Shown here one piece after another: positions 1 through 7,700 of a DNA stretch of 33,464 nt; positions within the stretch are counted from its first letter, which is position 1, and each line of letters opens with the position of its first letter. The stretch comes from Acidobacteriota bacterium (GTDB lineage: Bacteria; Acidobacteriota; Terriglobia; Bryobacterales; Bryobacteraceae), in assembly GCA_026394075.1 (NCBI GenBank), contig JAPKYX010000027.1, positions 1-33,464 on the forward strand, written 5' to 3'. The notes beneath the pieces were generated by a model. The model was given only the letters and a program-made list of their open reading frames with translations. It searched no databases and was not told the origin of the DNA. The position numbers and the translations under genes are program-made.

Positions 1-441
1 CCGGGCTTGCGCGTCGGCCTTGGCTTGCATCTCATTCTTGAAGCTGTTGGCGACATCCTGCAAGTCCAGGCGGATCTCTTCGGCGGGGCGGGAGAACCAG
101 CGCAGCAGGTTGAAGTTCAGCACCTGGACGCTGAACAGCACCAGAAACAGGACGGGCAGAAAGCTCAAAGCCAGCGCGCCCACCACTAGCTTGGTGCGCA
201 TGCGCGACCCTTCTCGGTTGCTCTGCCGGTCAATGTAGAGCTTCAGCCCGGTCCGGAAGAGCATGAAGCCCAAGATCACGGTCAGTACGAAGACCAGTGA
301 CTGAACCGCCCAGTAGAGGAAGATCTGGCTTAAGCTCTCCGGATCATAGGAGCCGGTGGAGAAAGAACCCTGCCAAACGACAAAGGTGACGCACAGGACC
401 AGGAGCAGGGCGGCTGCGCCATACAGCAAACGTTTCTTCAT
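1..441 (-). CDS. NtrY-like sensor histidine kinase, N-terminal fragment (cut by window edge)
   Basis: Reading the minus strand from the ATG at 441 gives 147 uninterrupted codons that run off the window, so the kinase core is not visible. The fragment starts MKKRLLYGAAALLLVL and has three hydrophobic segments, at about residues 7-22, 40-57 and 75-95. A loop with SYDPESLSQIFLYWAVQS separates the first two. The third segment is followed by LNFNLLRWFSRPAEEIRLDL and a charged helix, the pattern that precedes the HAMP region in NtrY-type kinases of nitrogen/redox two-component systems. The signal it senses cannot be told. It lies 82 bp behind the IPT-like gene on the same strand and is probably co-transcribed with it. 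Assignment to the NtrY type is by recalled family resemblance of the membrane part only; kinase activity is inferred. Confidence 0.6.
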   Translation of the reverse strand, partial: MKKRLLYGAAALLLVLCVTFVVWQGSFSTGSYDPESLSQIFLYWAVQSLVFVLTVILGFMLFRTGLKLYIDRQSNREGSRMRTKLVVGALALSFLPVLFLVLFSVQVLNFNLLRWFSRPAEEIRLDLQDVANSFKNEMQAKADAQAR

Positions 442-523
442 GCGTCTACTTCAGCCTACACAAAGCGGGCGAACGAAGTGGAGGGTCGCGTCCCCCGTTG
501 GCGGGCCGCCCTCGCCGGGCTGC

Positions 524-913
524 CTATTGCGCTGTGCGGGAGACCCACAGAAACACCGGTTGATCGACCAATTGCGGCTTCATTCCGCCGGTCAAGATGC
601 GCAACTGGTAACGGCCCAGCGCGGCTGCTTCCGGTACTTGGAAGACGAGTTGGGTGTTGGTCTGCCGGATGATGGTTGCCACAACCTCCTGGCTGCCGTT
701 TACCAGGATGAGCCCGGCGGCGGAACGGCGGTCGAGAAAATCTCCGGTGGCGGCGACGGCTTCTCCAGTGTTGGCATAGCAGCGGTCCAGCATGCGGACG
801 GAAGGCGGCGGCGCGTTCGGACCGTCTCCGCGGGCCACCATCGGGAACAGCAGCATCAGTGTGGCGACGGCCAAGGCCACCCACATCCAGTGAACTTCAT
901 GGGTTCGGGTCAT
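524..913 (-). CDS. Small membrane-anchored IPT/TIG-like protein
   Basis: A 129-residue protein if translation starts at the ATG at 913, which has a GAGG Shine-Dalgarno core 9 nt upstream; the frame is open further upstream to 1009 but without a better start. Residues about 10-30 (WMWVALAVATLMLLFPMVARG) form one membrane segment or uncleaved signal. The rest is a compact beta-rich domain with features of IPT/TIG immunoglobulin-like folds: a turn YANTGEAVAATGDFLD, then AGLILVNGSQEV, TQLVFQVPEAAALGRYQLRI and a closing LFVWVS-like strand. Such domains usually mediate protein or carbohydrate contacts outside the cytoplasm. The next gene on the strand is a sensor kinase, so a role in presenting or sensing an external signal is possible but is inference. 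The family call is moderate. Confidence 0.6.
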   Translation of the reverse strand: MTRTHEVHWMWVALAVATLMLLFPMVARGDGPNAPPPSVRMLDRCYANTGEAVAATGDFLDRRSAAGLILVNGSQEVVATIIRQTNTQLVFQVPEAAALGRYQLRILTGGMKPQLVDQPVFLWVSRTAQ

Positions 914-1037
914 TGCTTTGTACCTCGCTGAATACTGATGCACGCTGGCTGCCAAGCGGAAGTCCCATGATTGCAACAAGGGATTTTCTGGACGGGTGAA
1001 AGCACGCAATGGTTGGGTGGGGCAAAAGGCCGGTGCG

Positions 1038-1046
1038 TGCTAACCT
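1038..1046 (+). promoter_or_regulatory. Extended -10 promoter of the SRP RNA gene
   Basis: The sequence TGCTAACCT is an extended -10 element (TGn followed by TAACCT). Its distance to 1054, where the RNA's terminal helix begins, is right for a transcription start there. No convincing -35 hexamer lies 16-18 nt upstream, which is common for extended -10 promoters. Confidence 0.5.
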
Positions 1047-1053
1047 AGAGGCT

Positions 1054-1157
1054 CAGGCTCCGGGCTTCGTGCAACGCTCGAGTCCGAAAACCCCGCCAGG
1101 TCCGGAAGGAAGCAACGGTATTGGGATCAGCGTGTGCCGCGGATCACCCGGAGTCTG
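1054..1157 (+). ncRNA. ffs: Signal recognition particle RNA, small bacterial (4.5S) type
   Basis: The RNA component of the signal recognition particle, which binds Ffh and directs nascent membrane and secreted proteins to the translocon. The apical loop region CAGGTCCGGAAGGAAGCA (1097-1114) is the near-invariant Ffh-binding domain, with the GGAA tetraloop at 1104-1107. The ends close an 11-bp helix: 1054-1064 pairs with 1147-1157 with a single G-U pair. GCAACGCT on the 5' side and GTGTGCC on the 3' side match the positions of the same words in E. coli 4.5S RNA. The length of about 104 nt and absence of an Alu domain fit the short Gram-negative form. The ends are set from the helix, so a few nucleotides of uncertainty remain. 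Confidence 0.93.
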
Positions 1158-1219
1158 TAACCCCCCTAGTTTTCATCACCGCGCCCAAGGTCTCGGGCAT
1201 TCGCTATAGAATCTCAAGC

Positions 1220-2494
1220 ATGAGTGATTTATTCGGTCTGGGCGTCGCCCGGCGAGATGTCTTACGGGCCAGCGCCCTGGCGGTTCCCGCAGTGTTGTCG
1301 GCGGCGCAGGCGTCGAATGCCTTGAAGGTGGGACTGGTCGGTTGCGGTGGCCGGGGAACGGGCGCGGCGGCGCAGGCGCTGAAGGCGGACGATTTTGCCG
1401 AACTGACGGCGGTGGCGGACATCGACCTGGAGCGGATTGACGCAAGCCTGGCGACGCTCACCAAGGTGGCGGGGGCCAAGGTGAAGGTGGACCCGGCCAA
1501 GAAGTTTGTCGGTCTGGATGCCTTTGAGAAGGTGATCAGCTCCGGTGTCGATGTCGTGCTGCTGGCGACGCCGCCCGGCTTCCGGCCCCAACATTTACGC
1601 CGCTGCATCGAGGCGGGCAAGCACGTATTCTGCGAGAAGCCGGTGGCGACCGATGCGCCCGGCATCCGCAGCGTGCTCGAGACCGCCAAGCTGGCCAAGG
1701 AAAAGAATTTGTCGCTGGTGGCCGGATTCTGCTGGCGGTACCACAACGTCATCAAGGCGGCGTTTGACCAAGTGGCCGCCGGGGCGATTGGCAACATCAT
1801 GGCCTACTACGCCACCTACTACACCAGCCCGGTGAAGCCTATGCCGCCCGCGAACACGCGCCCGGCCGGGATGAGCGACGTCGAATGGCAGATCCGCAAC
1901 TGGTACAACTTTGGCTGGTTGAGCGGCGACGGCCTGGTGGAGCAAGCGGTCCACAGCGTCGACAAGATCGCCTGGGCGATGAAGGACAAGCCACCAGTGA
2001 GCTGCACGGCCGTGGGTGGCCGCCAGATTCCGGCGCACGGCGGCAACATCTTCGACCACATTGAAGTGAACTACCTCTATCCGGATGGCGTGCGGGCCTT
2101 CATGGGCTGCCGTCAGATCGAGCAGTGCTACAACGAGAACGCCGACTACATCCTGGGCACCGAAGGCGTCTGCACCATCGGGCGTGGCGCGCGGCCCAAG
2201 ATCACGGGCAAGACCACATGGAGCTTTGAGGGCACCCCCTACGACATGTATCAGGCCGAGCATGACGCTCTGTTTGCCAGCATCCGGCAAGGTAAGCCGC
2301 TGAACGACGGCGAGCGGATGACCACTTCGACGATGCTGGCGATCATGGGCCGCATGGCCGCCTACACGGGCCAGCAGTTGACGTGGGAGCAGGCCCTGAA
2401 CTCGCAGGAGAAGCTGGTGCCGGACACGATTGACTGGGGCGGCAGCTTGCCGGAACTGCCGCTGGCGCGCCCGGGGATCACGAAGTTTGTCTAG
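1220..2494 (+). CDS. Tat-exported Gfo/Idh/MocA-family oxidoreductase
   Basis: A 424-residue NAD(P)-dependent oxidoreductase of the Gfo/Idh/MocA family, whose members oxidise or rearrange sugars, inositols and related polyols. A twin-arginine signal is visible (ARRDVLRAS, R11-R12, then a hydrophobic stretch to about residue 31), so it is predicted to be exported already folded with its cofactor. The Rossmann motif GLVGCGGRG is at 38-46, the family signature EKP at 139-141, and a VHSVDK segment carries the probable active-site histidine at about 245. The ATG at 1220 is chosen because the Tat signal begins there; the frame is open to 1121 but that part lies in the SRP RNA. There is no Shine-Dalgarno; TAGAAT ends 7 nt before the ATG, suggesting a leaderless mRNA. 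The substrate is unknown. The next gene starts within or just after its end. Confidence 0.88.
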   Translation: MSDLFGLGVARRDVLRASALAVPAVLSAAQASNALKVGLVGCGGRGTGAAAQALKADDFAELTAVADIDLERIDASLATLTKVAGAKVKVDPAKKFVGLDAFEKVISSGVDVVLLATPPGFRPQHLRRCIEAGKHVFCEKPVATDAPGIRSVLETAKLAKEKNLSLVAGFCWRYHNVIKAAFDQVAAGAIGNIMAYYATYYTSPVKPMPPANTRPAGMSDVEWQIRNWYNFGWLSGDGLVEQAVHSVDKIAWAMKDKPPVSCTAVGGRQIPAHGGNIFDHIEVNYLYPDGVRAFMGCRQIEQCYNENADYILGTEGVCTIGRGARPKITGKTTWSFEGTPYDMYQAEHDALFASIRQGKPLNDGERMTTSTMLAIMGRMAAYTGQQLTWEQALNSQEKLVPDTIDWGGSLPELPLARPGITKFV

Positions 2495-3881
2495 GGTAGA
2501 ACATCCCGCTCCGCAGGCGGCGCAGGCTTTGGCCTGCAGGCGGAATTCATTCCGCCCGCTGGGCCTGCTGCTGGCGGTCTATGGCACCTCCGCGTGGGCC
2601 GCGGTCGATTTCAATGCGCAGGTGCGGCCCATCATTGAGAGCCGCTGCATTGGGTGCCACGGGTCGGAGCGAGCACTGGGCGGGTTGCGTCTGGATTCAT
2701 CCGCCGGGGCCGCCAAGGCGATTCGCGCCGGAGACCCTGAGGCCAGCCCATTGATCCGGTCGATCGCGCTGGCCCCCACGGTGCGCGGCGCGATGCCCCC
2801 GGGCGGTCCGGCGTTGAGTGCCGAGCAGGTGGCCGTGATCCGCCAGTGGGTCTCTGAGGGCGCGTCCTGGCCCGCCGGGCTCACCCTGGCGAGCGCCCGC
2901 AAAGCAGCCAAGGACGACTTGGCGCTGGTGGAAAAGCTCCGAGCGAAGATCGTCGCCAACTCACCCGAGAAGTCGGCGGCGGAGATGAAGGCGTATGAGA
3001 AGCCGATTCCGGGCAGCACGGTGAACTACCAGATGGTACCGATCCCGGGCGGTACGTTCACGATGGGTTCACCCGAGGGCGAGCGTGGCCGGAAAAAGGA
3101 TGAAGGGCCGCTGCACAGCGTTGCGGTTGAGCCGTTTTGGATGGAGAAGTTCGAGGTGACCTGGGACGAGTACCGGCTGTTCATGTTCGCCGAACGTGAT
3201 CCGGCCACTCAGGGGGCCAACCCGGAAGTGGATGCCGTCAGCCGCCCCACGCGGCCCTACGTTGAGATGAGCTTTGGCATGGGCATCAATGGCTACCCGG
3301 CGATCAGCATGACCCAGCACGCCGCCAACAAGTACGCGCAATGGCTGAGCGCCAAGACCGGCCACTTCTACCGGCTGCCCACCGAAGCGGAATGGGAGTA
3401 TGCTTGCCGCGCCGGTTCCACTACCGCCTATTCGTTCGGCGACAATCCATCGGCCCTGGGCGAGTATGCGTGGTTTGCCTCCAATAGTGAAGAGAAGTAT
3501 CAGAAGGTGGGCACGAAGAAGGCCAATGCCTGGGGTCTGCACGACATGCACGGCAACGTCGCGGAATGGACGCTGGACCAGTACGACCCGGGCTTCTACG
3601 CCAAGCCGGAGGCCGCCGGAGTTTCGCCGCTGAACCGCCCGACCCAGCCTTACCCGCATGCCGCCCGTGGTGGCGGCTGGAGCGATGACCCGGCTCAACT
3701 GCGCTGTGCGGCGCGGGTGGGCTCCGATGCGTCGTGGAAGATGCAGGACCCACAGCTGCCCAAGAGCATCTGGTATCTGACCGATGCCCAGTTTCTGGGC
3801 TTCCGCCTGGTCCGCCCGCTGAAGGTGCCCACGGCGGCGGAGATGTTCAAGCTGTGGAACAGTGGCACGGAACGGGATTAG
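2487..3881 (+). CDS. Planctomycete-type cytochrome c domain fused to an FGE-sulfatase (SUMF1-like) domain
   Basis: An exported two-domain protein. With the TTG at 2487 (overlapping the stop of the preceding gene) it has 464 residues; a second TTG at 2529 gives 450 residues and a more typical signal peptide (ACRRNSFRPLGLLLAV, cleavage after SAWA). Numbering from 2487, the haem motif CIGCH is at 54-58 within a PSCyt1-like domain (FNAQVRPIIESRCIGCHGSE, later AMPPGGPALS). From about residue 183 a formylglycine-generating-enzyme-like fold follows: MVPIPGGTFTMGSPEGE, YRLPTEAEWEYACRAGS, GLHDMHGNVAEWTLD and FRLVRP. The FGE fold also includes EgtB/PvdO-type iron enzymes, so the reaction cannot be named. 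Fusion to a c-type haem suggests a periplasmic redox partner or substrate anchoring (inference). The start region is formed by a REP-like repeat. Confidence 0.85.
   Translation: MSRVEHPAPQAAQALACRRNSFRPLGLLLAVYGTSAWAAVDFNAQVRPIIESRCIGCHGSERALGGLRLDSSAGAAKAIRAGDPEASPLIRSIALAPTVRGAMPPGGPALSAEQVAVIRQWVSEGASWPAGLTLASARKAAKDDLALVEKLRAKIVANSPEKSAAEMKAYEKPIPGSTVNYQMVPIPGGTFTMGSPEGERGRKKDEGPLHSVAVEPFWMEKFEVTWDEYRLFMFAERDPATQGANPEVDAVSRPTRPYVEMSFGMGINGYPAISMTQHAANKYAQWLSAKTGHFYRLPTEAEWEYACRAGSTTAYSFGDNPSALGEYAWFASNSEEKYQKVGTKKANAWGLHDMHGNVAEWTLDQYDPGFYAKPEAAGVSPLNRPTQPYPHAARGGGWSDDPAQLRCAARVGSDASWKMQDPQLPKSIWYLTDAQFLGFRLVRPLKVPTAAEMFKLWNSGTERD
2511..2558 (-). repeat. Twin-hairpin REP-like repeat, copy B, inside a gene start
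   Basis: Read on the minus strand: GGCGGAAT-GA-ATTCCGCC (2556-2539), one T, a second palindrome GCAGGCCAAAGCCTGC (2537-2522), then GCCGCCTGC. The same arrangement occurs at 23935-23982 with other stem bases but preserved pairing. It covers the possible TTG start at 2529 and part of the signal-peptide coding region of the cytochrome/FGE gene. Confidence 0.7.
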
Positions 3882-3897
3882 AGTTTCCAGAACTACT

Positions 3898-4578
3898 ATG
3901 AGTGACCCTCGGATCATCGTCGCGCTAGACGTCGCCAGCGCCCAGGAAGCCGCCCAACTGGTGGACCAACTGGGCGACAGCGTTTCATTCTACAAGGTCG
4001 GCCTGGAGCTTTACACCGCCGCCGGGATGGGCTTCGTCCAGAGTTTGATCGCCCAGGGCAAGCAGGTTTTTCTGGACCTGAAGTTGTACGACATCGGGGA
4101 GACAGTGAAGCGGGCCGTGGCGGTGGCGGCCCAGTCCGGCGTCAGTTTGTTGACCGTCCATGCCGTGCCCCAAGTGATGCGGTCGGCGGTTGAAGGTCGC
4201 GGCGATTCGAAATTGAGAATTCTGGGCGTAACGGTACTGACGAGCCTGGATGACGCCGATCTGAAGGCCGACGGTCACCACTTGACGGCGGGTGAACTGG
4301 TGGACCTGCGGGTCCGCAACGCGGTGGCGGCGGGCATCGATGGCATCGTTTGCTCGCCTTTGGAGACCGCGCGGGTGCGGGCGATCACGGGTCCAGGCAT
4401 GTTGATTGTGACTCCTGGCGTGCGGCCCGCCTCTGCTGAAGTGGGTGATCAGAAGCGTGTCGCCACGCCTGCGCAAGCGCTCGCCAATGGTGCCTCCCAC
4501 CTGGTGATCGGGCGGCCGATCACCCGCGCCAGCGACCCTCGAGCCACGGCCCAGGCGATCCTGGCCGAGATTTCGTAG
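3898..4578 (+). CDS. pyrF: Orotidine-5'-phosphate decarboxylase
   Basis: Converts orotidine monophosphate to UMP, the last step of de novo pyrimidine synthesis, in the cytoplasm. The 226-residue protein opens with the first beta strand IIVALDV and carries the catalytic motif LDLKLYDI, with D60, K62 and D65 as the charged triad residues. The phosphate-binding end GASHLVIGRPITRASDP is also typical, as is the TVHA strand. Length fits the group I enzymes of about 230-240 residues. The ATG at 3898 is preferred over the open frame from 3862, which overlaps the previous gene; it lies 16 nt after that gene's stop. It probably shares the transcript of the two upstream genes. A hairpin follows at 4624. 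Confidence 0.96.
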   Translation: MSDPRIIVALDVASAQEAAQLVDQLGDSVSFYKVGLELYTAAGMGFVQSLIAQGKQVFLDLKLYDIGETVKRAVAVAAQSGVSLLTVHAVPQVMRSAVEGRGDSKLRILGVTVLTSLDDADLKADGHHLTAGELVDLRVRNAVAAGIDGIVCSPLETARVRAITGPGMLIVTPGVRPASAEVGDQKRVATPAQALANGASHLVIGRPITRASDPRATAQAILAEIS

Positions 4579-4623
4579 TACTACCCGGGGCCGACTCGTC
4601 CCCGTCCAGCAGCAACTCACCCC

Positions 4624-4663
4624 GGAGAAATGGGTGTTCACCCAGGGGCATTTCCTCCTTTTC
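4624..4663 (+). terminator. Hairpin with a short T-rich tail after pyrF
   Basis: GGAGAAATG (4624-4632) pairs with CATTTCCTCC (4649-4658) with one bulged C, and encloses a smaller GGGT/ACCC hairpin. The tail CCTCCTTTTC is only weakly T-rich. It could end the pyrF transcript, but the call is tentative. Confidence 0.35.
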
Positions 4664-4665
4664 AG

Positions 4666-4694
4666 TTGCGATTCGGTCACCAGTCTGCTAAACC
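4666..4694 (+). promoter_or_regulatory. Putative promoter of the TonB-dependent receptor gene
   Basis: TTGCGA at 4666-4671 and TAAACC at 4689-4694 are spaced by 17 nt, and the -10 is extended by TGC at 4686-4688. This would give a leader of about 48 nt containing the AGGGAG ribosome binding site. The hexamers match the sigma-70 consensus only partly. Confidence 0.4.
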
Positions 4695-4748
4695 GGAATG
4701 AATAGAGTTGAATCGTTCAGCTCTCAAGCGGGAAAGGGAGTTCTTCCA

Positions 4749-7700
4749 ATGGTCAAAATTTTGGCCAGCATGGTCATGCTGGTTCTGGTTGCATTATCAT
4801 CTTTCGGTCAATCGCTGACGTCCTTGGTCGGATCAGTCGCTGATCCCACGGGCGCGGCTGTGCCCGGTACCAATGTCGTCGTCACCAATGCCGACACCAA
4901 CGAGCGGCGCGAGGCCACCTCGGATGCGTCTGGCCGGTTTGCCTTCCAGGCCATGCCGCCCGGCAAGTACCGGATGGTCGCCAAGAAGGCTGGCTTCTCG
5001 GACGTGATTGTCCAGAACATCCGCCTGCTGGTGAACACGCCGTCTACCCTGAACATCGTGTTTGAGAACGTCGGTGCGGTCACCCAGACCATCGAAGTCT
5101 CGGCCGAAGCGATTCAGTTGAACACCACCGACGCGACGCTGGGCAATTCGTTCGGCACCAAGCCGATCACGCAGCTGCCGTTTGAAGGCCGCCGCGCGGA
5201 CCGCATTCTGTCGCTGCAACCCGGTATCAGCTACATCGGCGATTCCGATAGCGTCAACGGCGGTTCCAACGTCGGTACGGATCGTGGCGGCGTCGTCAAC
5301 GGCGGTCGTAGCGACCAATCGAACATTACCCTCGATGGCGTGGACATCAACAATCAGCAGACCCGTGAGCCGTTCAACGGCGCGCTGCGCGTCACGCTTG
5401 ATTCCGTGCAGGAATTCCGCGTCACCACCACCAACGCCAACGCTGACAGCAGCCGCGGCTCCGGTGCCCAGATTTCGCTGGTTACCCGCAGCGGCACCAA
5501 CGACATCCATGGCGCGGGCTACTGGTATGTGCGCAACAAGGCGTTCAATGCGAACACCTTCTTCAACAACTCAACGCTAGACGCCTCCGGTCGGGGCTTG
5601 CCGACGCCGAAGCTGAACCGCAATATCTATGGCGGCCGCATCGGCGGCCCGATCAAGAAGGACAAGCTGTTCTACTTCTTGAACTTTGAAGGCCAGCAGG
5701 ACAAGCTGGAGCAGTCCGTGATCCGCACGGTGCCCCGCGAGAACATGCGCAACGGCACGGTGGACTACTTGAGCGTTGGTGGCGCGCGCGTCTCGGTGCC
5801 CGGCTCGGAACTGGTGAACAAGATCGCGGGCGCGGGCCAGGTCAACCAGGCTGCGCTGGCGGCCCTGCGCGCGTTCCCGCTGCCGAACGACTTCACCACC
5901 GGTGACGGCATCAACACGGCTGGCTTCCGGTTCAATTCGCCGCTGGCTCGCCGCTACAACACCTACGTCGCCAAGATCGACTACGTGGTCAATGACAAGA
6001 ACCGCGCGTTTGTGCGTGGCCAGTTGCAGAACGACAACGAAGCGGGTGCGCCGCAGTTTCCTGGCATGGCCCCCAATTTTGTGGATCTGAACAACTCGAA
6101 GGGTCTGGCGGTCGGTTGGGATTCAGTGATCAACAACTCGCTGATCTCGTCCTCGCGCTTTGGCTTCACCCGCCAAGGTGTCGAGACGTCCGGCGTCGGT
6201 ACCTACGCCCTCACCACTTTCCGTGGCTTGGACAATCCGGTGGGCCTGACCCGTTCGTTCCGGCGCTTCTCGCCCACCACGAACTTCACGCAGGATTTCA
6301 CCTGGACCAAGTCCAAGCACACCATCCAGTTTGGCGGCAGCATCCGCGTCTACCAGAATGACCGCGCGAACTACGCCAACAGCTTCTTTGCCTCGACAAT
6401 CAATTCGTCGTGGATGACCGCCTCCGGTGCGGTTTTGAGCAATCCCTGGAACGACGCGGCGCTTGGCACCAGCCGCATCAACGCTGGATCCCGCACCTCG
6501 TTTAACGATGCGACGGCTGCCATTCTGGGTTTGGTGACGCAGGTGACCAGCCGCTATAACTATGTGCCGTCCGGTGGCAACGTGACGGCGCAAGCGCCCG
6601 GCACCCCGGTGCTGCGCAAGTTCCAAGGTGAGGAAGCGGAAATGTACATCCAGGACACCTGGAAGGCCACCCGCAACCTGACCATCACCGCTGGCCTGCG
6701 GTACATGTATTGGCCGGCGATCTATGAGGTGAACGGTGTCCAGACCAGCCCGGCTATTCCGCTCAGCCAGTGGTTTGATACTCGTGTGGCGAACGCAGGG
6801 AATGGTTTGGCGGGCAACACGGGCCTGCAGCCAGTCTCCTTTCAGTTGGCCAACCAGCCGGGTGGCCGTCCGCTTTATGACAATCTGAAGAACTGGTCGC
6901 CGCGTTTCGGTTTAGCTTACGCCCCTGAGGGCAAGAGCGGCCTCTCGAAGTTCCTCTTTGGTGGCCCCGGCAAGAGCGTCATCCGCGCCGGCTTCGGCAT
7001 CTACTACGACGTGTTCGGCTCCGGTCTGATCCGCGAGTTTGACGCCTCGGCGTTGGGTTTGTCGACGTCGCTCAATAACACCTCCGGCCGCTTGACGGTG
7101 GCTGAGGCGCCGCGCTTCACTGGCATCTTCAACTATCCTCAGTCCCTGGTGTCGGCCCCTCCGCCGGCCCAGTTCCCGGTGGTGCAACCGAATAACTTCG
7201 CCATCACGAACTCGCTGGATGACAAACTGCGCGCACCTTACACGATGCGCTACAACGTGTCGTTCACGCGCGAGTTTGGCCGGGGTTTGGTGATCACCGG
7301 CAGCTACGTGGCCAGCGCTGGCAAGCGCACCATGACGTCGGAAGATTTGGCGACTCCGCTGAATATCCGTGACCCGCAATCCGGACAGGACTACTTCGCG
7401 GCCGCGACCGCCCTGACCAGCCTGATCCGGAAGAACACGCCTGTCTCGCAGGTGCCGAGGATGCCGTTCTGGGAGAACATGTTCCCGGGCATCGCGGGCG
7501 GCGGGTTGACCGCCACCCAACAGGCCTACAACGTCTATAACGACTACTTCCCGGATGCCACTGGTGCCCTGGAATCGCTGGACCGCTTCAGCGACCCCGG
7601 CCCGTCCAAGCTGGGTCCGTTCGCCTTCTACAGCCGCCAGTTCTCCTATCTGCGCGCGCTGCGTTCGGTGGGCTTCTCGACGTATCACTCCATGCAGTGG

